This document shows, in pieces, positions 11,641 to 22,169 of a stretch of 64,000 nt of DNA; position 1 is the stretch's first letter; each line of letters opens with the position of its first letter. A program made the position numbers and the translations under genes. Below the pieces are notes generated by a model. That model saw only the letters and a list, made by a program, of their open reading frames with translations, had not been told where the DNA came from and did not search any database. Source of the DNA: Eremomyces bilateralis CBS 781.70 (lineage: Eukaryota; Ascomycota; Dothideomycetes; Eremomycetales; Eremomycetaceae); the NCBI RefSeq assembly GCF_010015585.1, contig NW_022985085.1, positions 254,384 through 318,383 of the forward strand, read 5' to 3'.

Positions 11641-13014
11641 TCAGTCGTTCAGAAACTTCCCCAGAGTAATGACCCTGTCCGGGAGTAGCTCGCCTGCGTA
11701 ATCGAGCAAGTCTCTCTGACCATACAGCTCACCTACCACTAGGACAACGGCTTCAATAGTGAATAGCGTGCTAGGCTCCAGCGGCTTGAACGGCTGCCGA
11801 AGCGGTGGTGAGCCTGTTTCGGATGGTGCTATGCCGTCAGTGGAAACCTTCGGATCTTCCGACGTCAATGCCGTCGGTGGTCTACCGCTGCTTGAATGCG
11901 CGGCTGCTCCTGATGATTCCAGTGTGGTTCCGTCGGGGATCTGTGCAGACTCTTCACCAGTAGTATTGAGGCCACCCGAGGTGCTATCTCCTCCAACAGT
12001 TTCTGGTACCCCCTTCTCGTTAGCTGCGGAACGGACGTCTTCGCCCTTACTCGAACGCTCCGCGTCACCTTGATCGTGACCAGCTCCTACAGCACGATCC
12101 ATCTCATCTTCCCGCGCATCATATTGCGCCCTCGCAACCACCCCCCTCAACTTCACCTCCAACCCCTTCTTCGCCACCTCTCGCAACCCCCCCACCTCCT
12201 CATACCCCAAACACCCCACCTCCCGAATCCTCGCCATCAGACTCCACACCCATACACTAACCTTCTCCTCCGCCACCGCCCGCTTCCCCAACAGCCGCGC
12301 CATCACCGCCTTGAGCATCCGAAACACTCCCTCCGTCGACATCAGCGCCACCACCGTCCGCACCGCGCTGGGGCCGCTGTCCTGGACGATCGTCTTATAC
12401 GTTTGCTTCGCCGGCTGTCCGAAGATCAGCTCCTGCTGTAGCTCTGTGAGGCCCCGTAGTGCGTCCTTGGGCGGTTTTCGTTGTAGGAGTTTCCGCAGCT
12501 CGAGGAAGCGGATTAGGAGAGAGGTGCGGAGGAGGGCGCGCGCTTGGGTGGCGGGGTGGTGATGTAGCAGGTCGCGGGGGATCACGGGGCCGAGTTCGGG
12601 GCGCGCGACGTATGCGCCGTCGGTGTAGAAGCCTTCCGTGTCCGCTATCTCGTCGTCCTCGTCCTCGGGTTCGGTGGGGAGGGGTGCGGAGAGGAACGGC
12701 GGGATGCCCCCGGCTTCAACTCTGGAGAGTCAAGTTAGTGGTTATGCTAGAAAATATGGACGGCGCCGTACATACCGTACCGAACGAAGATACTGCTGCG
12801 CCATCGTCCCCTCCTCGTCGTCCGGGTCCAGCGCGTCCCAGATCCCCAGCGCGGCACGTTGCCCGTAGTGGAGGTCCATGCCGGAGACGACCCGCGAGTC
12901 GACGAAGGATGCCTTCTTCTTCTTGGGGTCGCGGCGGGGGTCGCGGGGGGACGGGTCGGGGGAGTCGGAGTCGGAGTCGTCGCGTTTGCGTTTTGGCGTG
13001 GATTCGAGGGACAT
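11641..13014 (-). CDS. Gemin2/Brr1-like SMN-complex protein
   Basis: Exons 13014-12776 and 12721-11641 (439 aa; 54-nt intron). Gemin2 holds the Sm ring during spliceosomal snRNP assembly. The pattern of the family is visible: a conserved MAQQYLRSVRVEAGGIP block at the splice junction, matching the 'YLRxVRxEA' motif of Gemin2. Further on is a helix pair around AVRTVVALMSTEGVFRMLKA, then SVWVWSLMARIREVGCLGYE, and the C-terminal motif VVLVVGELYGQRDLLDYAGE, equivalent to the 'xxRDL' end of human Gemin2. The N-terminus is Lys/Arg/Asp/Ser-rich and probably disordered. A low-complexity Ser/Gly/Thr insertion of about 100 residues (near 300-400) sits before the last helix, which is longer than in animal proteins. 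The assignment rests on motif order and not on an alignment. Confidence 0.7.
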
Positions 13015-13613
13015 GTCTGATGGTGAAGGTGCCGCGATTATATTGGCTAAGCACTATGTTTTCGTAGTCGAGACCGCTGGTGTTGTCGCCAGTGTAATAC
13101 TGTATTAGACTGTAGTCTCATGAACAAAGAAGAAACCTGGTAAGCAAAGGTCACTGAAGTCAAGACCATAGAGGTAGCAATGGTTGGTGTAATTATGTTG
13201 GATCCTGTCTGCAGTCTGCACCTAGCATCGTGGACTAATCGGCCTGAAATTTGGGATATGGAACCCCCAAGCGGCGAGTTGGCATCACGACGCGTCGACG
13301 CGATCGAATTTATGCAATATATTGACGAATACAATCACCATTAGAGTCATTTAAGCCAAGCAAGTCCAAGTTTATTGATCGAAGTCTCAATTGCCAAGTG
13401 TCCAAGACAACTTCCGGTCTACTATAAAGATACCTGATACCTTATCAAGAATAACGATGTGTAAAGTGATATTAAGCAGCGTGTGCTCTCATACTGCTAT
13501 CTAACAAAACCAAGTCATGCGCCGTCTCTCCAAAGTTCAAACCCATAATCCCATCCCGATTGTTCATACCGCCATATCACTACATGCTCTCATCTCCTCG
13601 CCGGGAAGGCCAC
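13015..13613. other. Intergenic, promoter of the Gemin2-like gene and 3' flank of the RNR gene
   Basis: About 600 bases upstream of the Gemin2-like gene and downstream of the ribonucleotide reductase gene, both on the minus strand. Only short unrelated reading frames occur. Confidence 0.4.
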
Positions 13614-16586
13614 TCAACCACTGCACATAACACAGGCCTCCTTGTTCTCGATACTGCACTGCAGCGCCTCATCAGCATAGATGTCGCCCTCGCGGTCCTT
13701 GCTGTCGCCCTCGCCATCCTCATCTTGCTTCGGCTTCGCCTCGGCCGCTTCAGAGCGGTCGATCAGCTTCTCCTCGACCGGCTCCCCCGACGGATCCGTG
13801 CTGAGGAGCTTCGGGCTGTCGCCCTCCTCCACATCGGCCTTGAACTCGGGGTTCTTCAGCGGGTCTTTCTTGGTGGCAGGGGAGGAGGATTTGCTTTCGG
13901 AGGTGGGGGGCGGGGTGGTCGAGGGGGTGGGGACGCCGTTGGAGGTGGTCGTGGGCTGAGGCTTCTGCATGTACATGGGCTTTGGGATGGCCGCCGGAGA
14001 GCTCATGGTTGCTGGAGAGCTCATGGAGTAAGGGGTGCTCGCCAGAGTGCGCTTCTTCATCGCACCGGGAGTGCGGGCGACGTTGGTGTCGGCGACCTTG
14101 AGTTGCTCTTGGTCGACGGTGAACTGGATCGGAGCGGAAGCAGCCATGGTTCGCAGGTAGTACATGCCGGTCTTGAGGCCCATCTTCCAGCCTGCGAAGT
14201 GCATGCTGGTGATCTTGCCCATGGTAGGCTCCTTCATGTGGATGTTGAGGGATTGAGATTGGTCGATGAAGGCACCACGGTCCGCGGCCAGCTGGATGAT
14301 TGTGCGTTGAGGGATTTCCCAAACCGTCTTGTACAGCAACTTGAGGTCATCGGGGATGTTGGGGACGCGTTGGATGGAGCCGCCTTCGGAGATGATGCGG
14401 TTCTTCATGTTGTCGGACCACAGACCCAGGTCGACAAGATCCTTCAGCAGCCACGGGTTGACGACTTGGAACTCGCCCGCCAGGACACGGCGTTGGTAGA
14501 TATTGGAGGTGTACGGTTCGAAGCATTCGTTGAAGCCCAGAATCTGGCTCGTGCTGGCAGTAGGCATGGGAGCGACGAGCAAGCTGTTGCGGACACCGTA
14601 CTTCTTAATCTCGTCCTTCAACGCGGCCCAGTCCCAAAGATCTGTGGGAGTGACGTTCCACATGTCGTATTGAAGAATGCCTTGAGAGACGGGGCTGCCC
14701 TCGTAGGTCGAGTAGACCCCATCCACCTTAGCAATCTCGCAGGAGGCGGTAAGCGCTGCGTGGTAGATAGTCTCGAAGATCTGGAGGTTGAGCTTTCGAG
14801 CCTCTTCAGAGTCGAAGGGCATGCGAAGGGCAAGGAAAGCATCCGCAAGACCTTGAACACCGACACCGATAGGTCGATGGCGCATGTTGCTGTTGCGAGC
14901 CTCCGGGACAGGGTAGTGATTCACGTCAATGGTCTTGTTCAAATTCCGAACCACAACCTGAGTGACTTCGTGCAGCTTCTGGAAGTTGTACTCTCCACGA
15001 GCGATGTCCACACAAGTTGGCAGCGCGATGGAGGCCAGGTTGCAGACCGCGACTTCATCCGGAGCGGTGTACTCGATGATTTCAGTGCACAGGTTGGAGC
15101 TGCGGATGGTGCCCAAGTTCTTCTGGTTGCTCTTTCGGTTGCAAGCATCCTTGTAGAGCATGTACGGGTTGCCAGTCTCCGTTTGAGCCTCCAAGATAGA
15201 GTACCACAACTTCTGAGCACGAACGGTCTCACGACCACGTCCTTCGCGTTCGTATCTGTAGAGAGACGTTAGAACAATAATCAACAAGACTACCGTAGGA
15301 CGCTTACCGCTCATAGAGCTCCTCAAATTCGTCGCCGTAGACATCGGCAAGGCCAGGAGCCTCATTGGGGCAGAACAGGGTCCACTCGCCATTCTGCTCA
15401 ACTCGTCTCATGAAGAGGTCGGGAATCCAGAGGGCGTAGAACAAGTCGCGAGCACGGACTTCCTCTTTGCCGTGGTTCTTTCGAAGATCCAAGAACCCGA
15501 AAACATCCGCATGCCAGGGCTCGAGGTAAATTGCGAAGGCGCCAGGACGCTTGTTGCCACCTTGGTCAACGTAGCGTGCAGTATTGTTGTAGACCCGAAG
15601 CATAGGAATCAGGCCGTTCGACGTGCCATTGGTTCCACCAATGTACGATCCGGTAGCACGGATCCGGTGAACATTAAGACCGATGCCACCGGCAGTCTTG
15701 GAGATCATCGCCGAGGTCTTTAATGTATCGTAAATACCTTCAATGCTATCTTCCTTCATATCGATGAGGAAGCATGAAGCGAGTTGAGCCATCGGAGTTC
15801 CTGCATTGAACAAGGTAGGCGACGCATGAGTGAAGTACTTGTTCGACATATAATTGTAGGTTTCTATCGCCTTCTCGATATCCTCGCCATGAATGCCCAC
15901 AGCGACACGCATGATCATGTGTTGAGGACGCTCGGCCACCTTGCCATTGATCTTGAGGAGATACGACCGTTCCAATGTCTTGAACCCGAAATACTGGTAG
16001 TTGAAATCTCGATCATAGACAATGGCAGAGTTGAGCTCGTCTGCGTGCTTCATGACAGTCTTGTATGTCGATTCGCCAATCATGGAGGCGGGCTTATTAT
16101 TCTTGGGGTTCACGTAGTGGTACAGGTCTGAGATGACAGCTGAGAACTGCTTCTTGGTCTGCTTGTGAAGATTCGATACTGCGATACGTGCAGCGAGGAC
16201 GGCATAGTCTGGATGGGTGGTGGTGAGATAGGCAGCGGTCTCAGCGGCCTGAAAATTTGTTAGCGTGTTGCACCAATTGCCCCCTAGATGATGATAAACT
16301 GACCAAGTTATCGAGTTCAAACGTGGTGACGCCTTGGTAGACTCCAGATATGACCTTCTGGGTGATGGCTGCAGCGTCGACATGATCGGGGTCGAGACCA
16401 TAGCACAGTCTCGAAACACGAGCAGTGATCTTGTCGAACTGAACGCGTTCTTTGCGTCCGTCTGAAGGCTGGTCAGTATAGGTTCATCTCAGACGGTATT
16501 CTACATCCATCAAGTCCAGATTTGACCGTATATCGGAGGATATCACGCTGGACTGGGCTAGACTTACCTCGTTTGTAGACGAACAT
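13614..16586 (-). CDS. rnr1: Ribonucleoside-diphosphate reductase large subunit
   Basis: Exons 16586-16568, 16461-16304, 16248-15308, 15255-13614 (919 aa). The enzyme reduces ribonucleoside diphosphates to dNDP precursors in the cytosol, with the small subunit supplying the radical. Residues 1-90 form the ATP-cone ([18 protein letters not shown]). Cys218 lies in [11 protein letters not shown], the same position as the redox cysteine of yeast Rnr1. NLCTEIIEY holds the thiyl/redox cysteines and [20 protein letters not shown] the active-site loop. The C-terminal CVMCSG is the swinging-arm cysteine pair that re-reduces the site. Between the catalytic core and this tail is a Ser/Pro/Thr-rich and acidic linker of about 150 residues, as in fungal enzymes. 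The first exon is only 19 bases. The promoter carries MCB boxes, consistent with S-phase control. Confidence 0.97.
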
Positions 16587-17469
16587 GTTGAATGATGATG
16601 GGATAAAGTGTTCGGGAATGGACTCAAATTCTCAAAGGCAACAATAGCCTGATGATCAAGAAGGAATTGCAGTGTGGACTGGAAGCATATATTCCTGTTG
16701 TTAGAAGAGGAGTAGCGGTGAGATGAGATGTAGAGAGGGAAGGGAGTGTTGTGGTCGTGGTTGCGGTGGTGGGGCGGAGGAGTTTTTGTAGGAGTCGCTG
16801 CTGTGTTCTGTTGTCGAGTGGACGCACGCGTGAACGCGACTTGGAAGATTTGGACGCGACGAAGCTCGGACTCACACGGAGTTCCACTTAAGCTCGAGCT
16901 TGAATTTGTAATTGGCCAGATGTCGAATCGGGTGCATCATGTGATAGTCATGTAATATAAATCCGACCATCTCGGTTTTTTAGTAAGCAGGCGTGACAGG
17001 TTTTTTGTCCAATTTCTGCCTCAGGTTTTAGGGGCCAGCCTCCTCTGCTCAATCAGTCCATCCGAAACCGAAGCCAATACAGACACCGGACACACACAGT
17101 CGACAGCACTTGGTCACAGGACTAAGTCGAGTTCTTGCTCGATAGTGATGTGCATTCAATCTTATGCTCTATACTATTGCTTTAGTCTATTCCTAGTCTA
17201 TATGCCAACCCCTGTTCAACTTCGAAGAAAGCGCTCAGTCGTCAAATGCAATGCTGTGCTTACCGCGACCTATCGTAAAGATGTCTTCTACTCTGCCAAC
17301 TGACAAGCACACCCTGAGGTCATTGTTCTAGCGTCCAGGTAGATCTTTCGGGATATCCCCAGTCTCCCAATGTGAGGAGGGCTTTATTGGCACCGGCATT
17401 AATGGACAAGTTCCGTCAATCGTATGCCTTGAGCGTGCTGGAAAACGAGTACCCATCCGAAACAGAGCC
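16587..17469. promoter_or_regulatory. Promoter of the RNR gene and 3' flank of the methyltransferase gene
   Basis: 883 bases with no supported reading frame. The RNR-proximal part holds the MCB element annotated separately; the distal part (17000-17460) shows nothing recognisable. Confidence 0.5.
16826..16831 (-). promoter_or_regulatory. MCB box (ACGCGT) upstream of the RNR gene
   Basis: A perfect palindromic ACGCGT lies 240 bases before the start codon. Two near matches follow, with CGCGAC at 16835-16840 and 16856-16861. MCB sites are bound by MBF (Mbp1/Swi6) and drive G1/S expression of RNR genes in yeasts, so the position is meaningful. Binding here is inferred. Confidence 0.6.
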
Positions 17470-18349
17470 TCAGCTCTTTTTCGTGATCTCCATCCTAGAA
17501 ATTTCCTTCAGTACAAGTCATCATGCTGTCCGGTCGGCACTCACAAGAATATGTTATCTCTCTCCGCCACCCCCTCCGAATCGACCGGAATGTCCCTCAC
17601 ATCGAACATCTTTCGGATCCGCTTGATGCACGCGATGTCCGCTCTCCTCCGCTTCTTGAAGCAGAAGTAGCACCGCGTCTTCGCGCCGATCAGGTCCTGC
17701 AGCGTCGCCTGCAGCAGCGGAAACGCCGGTTCGAAGTACACGCAATCGGCGGCGAGGACGACGTCGAGATGCGGCGGGAGGAGGGACGGCGCCGGCGCCG
17801 GCGCGCCCCAGTTGTACTCCACAGCGGTGACTAAGGAGAGGCCGTTCAGCTCGATGTTCTTCTGCATGATGGGAAGCATAACGGCTTGATCGGTGATGTA
17901 GAGCGGGCCTGAAGTTGGACATCCGGTTGCAACTGCAAGCCTGGCGTTCGCAAATCAGTCAAGTCATCCCATGCGTGTTTCCATGCAAAGATTGAGGATT
18001 TGGTTCAAACCCTGTCAGCCCGCCTCCTGCCCCCAATTCTAGTCTGCAAGCAATTAGCGACGGCCTCATATGATCGGTGGTGCGAGAAGACGTACATTGA
18101 ACAGCCCTCCACGAGCTGCTTGTGATCCAGGATATATTCGGCCAGGACCATGCCGGCCGGCCACATCTGACCTCCGCAACCGCCGGAGAGATCCTCATAG
18201 AGCTGTAATGGTGCTTCCAAGCGGCCGTCGAAGTCGACCTTGCTGATCCCAGGCGCTTTGTTATCCCGGATGGGCACTAAATCCTCGCTAAATCCGAACG
18301 GGAGGGGAACGTCGTTATTTTCCATGGCTTCATCTCCATTCCGAGCCAT
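17470..18349 (-). CDS. efm6: Efm6-like protein-lysine N-methyltransferase
   Basis: Exons 18349-18096, 18043-18011, 17940-17545, 17494-17470 (235 aa). It is a class-I SAM methyltransferase of the METTL21/Efm family. Yeast Efm6 methylates translation elongation factor eEF1A. GGCGGQMWPAGMVLAEYIL precedes the SAM site LELGAGGGLTGLAVATG (motif I), then YITDQ (acidic loop). The diagnostic block DVVLAADCVYFEPAFPLL carries the D-x-x-Y type motif, followed by CYFCFKKRRRAD. Two tiny exons are needed: a 33-base exon inside motif I and a 25-base last exon encoding the tail MEITKKS. The third intron uses an unusual GTTTGA donor. Without the last splice the protein would end after NIFL. The spliced tail fits the family better, which ends in a hydrophobic strand and a few basic residues. 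Confidence 0.85.
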
Positions 18350-18640
18350 GTTCTGTATTACTTAAGCCTCCGTCGTTGAAACTGCAAGGTTAGAGGCGAA
18401 AGTTGATCAATGAGCTGCGTGGAAATCGAATTTTGATATGGGCCATTTCAGGCTAGCCGATCCTTTTGACAGGGGTCCGCTGTATCGGAAAATAAAGAGC
18501 AACCTCAGATCTCCAGTCTATTCGAGATTAGCTTGCTCCTCTACGCTCACAGGTTCAGTCAGGTCTAAACCTCGATGTTCCCATTAAACGAATCTCAATG
18601 ATAAAATGACTATACTATAAATCCTCACCACCTCTTTGCG

Positions 18641-20377
18641 ATGCGACCACAACCCCATCGAATGCGCCCTTTGGCGCGGACGTTTCGTCAAGCTACCTTC
18701 TCACATACCGAGCTCGAGGGCTTGCAATCTCGACGAGGATTCCGATCGCCTACAACGGCTGCGCAACCGCTCCTTCGACCTACTCGAACCCTCTCACCTC
18801 TTCAATCCCGAATCTCCCAATGTCGATATGCCTCCACAGGACGTCCCGAATTCACAGGACGTTCCGAATTCGGGAAGGCGTTCGCCTACGACCTCACCCG
18901 GGTCATGCTGGTCGGTAGCATGCTGTTCGCGTCGGTGTTCACGGTAGCTTATGCCGTCAATCACGGTCGGCTCGAGCGTGAATTCCCCACGCCCGAAGAA
19001 TGGACCAATTGGACACGCTTCCTCTACCGGACAGCGCGAGGAAGGGAGATCCCCGAGTCGAACGACCCCAAGGTCGCGGACTGGGGCCGCGCGTTCGAAA
19101 ACTATAAAGCCGCGCTCGAGCGGTTGGAGGACCCGGAGAAGGACGGCCAGGGTCTGGTCGAGCTGGCGGAAGGAGGGTTATATGTGCCGGGGATCGGAAA
19201 GGCGGGCTTCGACCTGCAGAACAAGAGCGAGCCGTGGCGTCAAGGGTACTACGAAGTCCTCATGGGACTGGCAACGTCCGCCGAGCATCTGGACGGATTC
19301 GTGCTGGACAAGAAGAAGCATACGTACGTGCCGGAGAAATACGTGGTTGGGCCTAATCACCCCGATGCACGGCCACTGCCCCCGTGGATCAAATCCGTTC
19401 CCCAGGAGCAGGACAGCGAGGTGGCCGCTCCGCCCGCGGAGAACTACTACACGAAGATTCTTACCACCACGGGGTTTACCACCAAGCAACGGCTGGATGC
19501 GGCAATCTCATACGCCGAATGGCTGAACTTCAAAGATTTACGAGACAGCGCACTGGAAACCTTACATTGGGCACTCGACATCGCCTGCACCTCGCTTCCC
19601 CGGGCTCAAGACGTCGTCGACCGAGAGAGCGGCATCATCCGCGCAAAAGCCCCCGTCGTTACCGAGAACATCATCACCGCCACCACCGCCCTTGGCGTGC
19701 ACCAGGCCCAAACCGGCAACGCCTCCGCCGCGCTCGCCATTTTCCTCTCCGTCCTCCGCGCCGTCCGCGCCGCTCCACACGCTGCGACGGTTGTCGACAA
19801 CACGGAGATAAAAGCGGCGCCCACGACCGACGTAGGGCTCGTCGCCGACACCATCCGGCAGTTCCTCGCCATGCTCGAGGAGCGGCCGTATCCGCCGCCG
19901 CCGCCCTCCGGCGACGAACCGTACGCGCGAACCGCAGACGCGGAATGCGCCGAGGCAGCGCTGTTGGTTTACATTGGGGAGATCCTCTTCGCGTCGTCGC
20001 CGTCAAAACACCTCGAGGGCATCCAGTGGACGCGTAGCGGGCTAGAAATGGCCGAGCAGAGCGCGTTCGATGCACGGTTGGAGCTGCCGGCGAGGGCGAA
20101 GGCGTTGGACTGTGCGCAGCTCGCGGTGGACAATTTGAAGACGATGGTTAGCAGGCGGGATCCTGGAACGGGTGAAAGTCCTGCGCCAAAACCTGGGTGG
20201 GGGGGATGGTTTCAACGCAACGGGGGTGACGCAGTTTCGGTCGCACCAGGGGATGCGATATCGCGTCATGAACAGGAAGAGAAAGAGCTATATAAAACGC
20301 AGGCGCGGTTTGATAGGTTGAAGGACACGCTGGATAACAAACTGCGGAAGAGTCCAGTGCTGAATGTCTTCTTCTAG
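18641..20377 (+). CDS. Mitochondrial inner-membrane protein with helical-repeat C-terminus (uncharacterised)
   Basis: Single exon, 578 aa. The first 65 residues are Arg/Ser/Thr/Gln-rich with almost no acidic residues and end near CRYASTGRPEF, a typical mitochondrial presequence. A single hydrophobic segment, VMLVGSMLFASVFTVAYAV (about residues 89-107), follows. The remaining 470 residues are helical with paired-helix spacing suggestive of TPR-like repeats (for example SYAEWLNFKDLRDSALETLH and ALGVHQAQTGNASAALAIFL). The layout (presequence, one TM, soluble TPR-like domain) resembles Mgr3, the i-AAA protease adaptor, but I cannot show homology. A second ATG at residue 8 gives an alternative start. 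No intron is needed. The ATG at 18641 was chosen because it gives the full presequence. Confidence 0.75.
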   Translation: MRPQPHRMRPLARTFRQATFSHTELEGLQSRRGFRSPTTAAQPLLRPTRTLSPLQSRISQCRYASTGRPEFTGRSEFGKAFAYDLTRVMLVGSMLFASVFTVAYAVNHGRLEREFPTPEEWTNWTRFLYRTARGREIPESNDPKVADWGRAFENYKAALERLEDPEKDGQGLVELAEGGLYVPGIGKAGFDLQNKSEPWRQGYYEVLMGLATSAEHLDGFVLDKKKHTYVPEKYVVGPNHPDARPLPPWIKSVPQEQDSEVAAPPAENYYTKILTTTGFTTKQRLDAAISYAEWLNFKDLRDSALETLHWALDIACTSLPRAQDVVDRESGIIRAKAPVVTENIITATTALGVHQAQTGNASAALAIFLSVLRAVRAAPHAATVVDNTEIKAAPTTDVGLVADTIRQFLAMLEERPYPPPPPSGDEPYARTADAECAEAALLVYIGEILFASSPSKHLEGIQWTRSGLEMAEQSAFDARLELPARAKALDCAQLAVDNLKTMVSRRDPGTGESPAPKPGWGGWFQRNGGDAVSVAPGDAISRHEQEEKELYKTQARFDRLKDTLDNKLRKSPVLNVFF

Positions 20378-21092
20378 ATTTCGCGCTCGGAAGGCCGAAT
20401 GGGAGGGGGGACTCGGTGCCACCACAGCTGCTCGAGTCATACCGGTGAGGATAGTCGCCTGGTTTGTGTCATCGACGGTTTCTTAGGAGGCGTGTCAACT
20501 CGACCATCTCCACCGGCCGATGCATCATAAGGAAGCCCACACGCGAGATGCATAAATTCATGCAGCTTTCGAAGCGTGATCAACATGGAGTTCTACCCGA
20601 TCATTACAACCCGGAGCGATGGGTCGTCTTGGCACTGTTCCACCCCCCTCAAAATTAATATCAGGAGATATGAGTCGGGACAACTTCTCTCAGCTTTCGG
20701 CCGTGATGGTCGTTACTAATTGGTGACATGCCAGGCATGGATGGCGTACAGGCGTAAGTTGGTCGCTTGGCGCGACAAGGGACCTCTTGGGGTTCGACGT
20801 CGCCGACTGGGATTGGTAAACCATTCCACTGCGAACGATATCATTACATGTTCACATAATCTGGATGAGATTGCTTGGAGTATGTATGAGGTGTAAGGCA
20901 ACGTCGTCTCCACGTACGTCTATCTGGGTAAATTGGAACCCTGTGTAAACACTGTAGTGTATATAAAAATGTCCATCGGCAATGTCAGTCCTGATTGCTC
21001 CTCTCCTTCCATCTACCAAGTCTCCAAAGTTCTCCAAGTAGACGTCTATTTAATCTGATTTATATCTCAGTCCTCTGACCGTCGATTTTTAC
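20378..21092. other. Intergenic region
   Basis: 715 bases between two + strand genes. No frame, RNA gene or repeat is recognised. The last 150 bases are A/T-rich, with TATATA at 20960-20965, and probably hold the promoter of the small gene at 21093. Confidence 0.4.
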
Positions 21093-21611
21093 ATGTGCAA
21101 AAGCAGGAAACGTGCTGCACAGGCCGAAGCTCTTGTTACGGCTTACCAGATGGGTTCTCAACAGCGACTATACAGCGCAGTCGATGCGGACCAACCTCCT
21201 ACGTATAGCGATCCGCTAGGAGAACCATCGGCGCAGATCTATGAGAATGATCTCCACACCAAAGCGAAGCACGTGGAATTGGACCACACCCAAGCAAGGA
21301 GCCCGCCGAATGCAGCGCACGGCGCATCTACCGGACCAGTTGGCGTGCCCCTAAGGGCTGAATGTACGTCTATCCGCACGATTTCCCTCCAATGCGCAGG
21401 TTAGCTCACAGTCCTAGGTGGATCAGATCGAACCGCCCGGCGGAGGTACATCATGCTGGGACTCTTCGGAATTCTGTTTTGCCGACGGAAGCTGAGGAAG
21501 TGGTCCGGCCGGAGGGAACGCAGATATCGCGGGGTGTACCACTGGGTGGAAAGCTCGCTGGCCATCGCACTGGTTGCGTCGATGCTTAAGGCGCTTGTGA
21601 GGCGGCTATGA
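21093..21611 (+). CDS. Small PPxY-motif protein (uncharacterised)
   Basis: Exons 21093-21363 and 21418-21611 (154 aa). The intron is 54 nt (GTACGT...CCTAG) and is the only join I found that avoids a stop. The N-terminus is Lys/Arg/Gln/Ala-rich. DQPPTYSD at about residues 34-41 is a PPxY-type motif that could bind WW domains of Rsp5/Nedd4 ligases. The second exon starts very basic (RRRYIMLGLFGILFCRRK) and ends with a possible amphipathic or membrane-associated helix (VESSLAIALVASMLKALVRR). The two hydrophobic stretches flanked by Arg/Lys suggest membrane association. I know no family for it. Support is the clean splice, the downstream coding character and the T|GT codon split; an ORF this short could still be chance. 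Confidence 0.5.
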
Positions 21612-22169
21612 AACGGCACAATCTGTTAACGACAATGCAAAAAAAAACATTGGATGGTTGTATAATACATGATCCTCTATGTTAAGGGAATTTCAAATGC
21701 CAACCCATCTTGAATATCTTCTAATGATTCCTCAAATTTTAGACCTGCCACATGTAGCTCCACTTGCGCCGTTGAGACCACCGCCTCCAGCGTTTCGGAC
21801 AATACCACCCGCATTATCGAAGCAGTCCCCATACCCCCATTTCACCGCTATGGCTCTAGCATTGTCGAGACTGGCCACCTTTTACAGCGTTTCCAGCAAT
21901 CTGGTGTCGTCTCGTTTGCAGAAGAGAGCCCCTTTGCGACCTGAATGATACCATCGTAGATTGGACGTCAGAATGGAAAACCACGTCCAAAGCCCCCATT
22001 CCATGCAGAGCTTCCTCGATTTCTTCCCTAGGGTTAGAAACCGTTCGTAGGTGTTGCACGTTTTCCACAAGAACATCCGTAGATAGACACCGCGTGGGGC
22101 ATCTCTCTCCGACTGCGCTTTTATGGATATCCCTCTGATCACCGCAAGTTCGGCATTGCACCTAGGGTT
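21612..22169. other. Convergent 3' intergenic stretch
   Basis: 558 bases between the small + gene and the HAD hydrolase on the minus strand. It holds an A-rich run near 21640 and no convincing gene. Confidence 0.45.

Noticed and set aside
13614-15272. Long plus-strand open frame opposite the RNR gene
   Set aside because: It is the shadow of the real minus-strand exon, as shown by the conserved RNR motifs on that strand.
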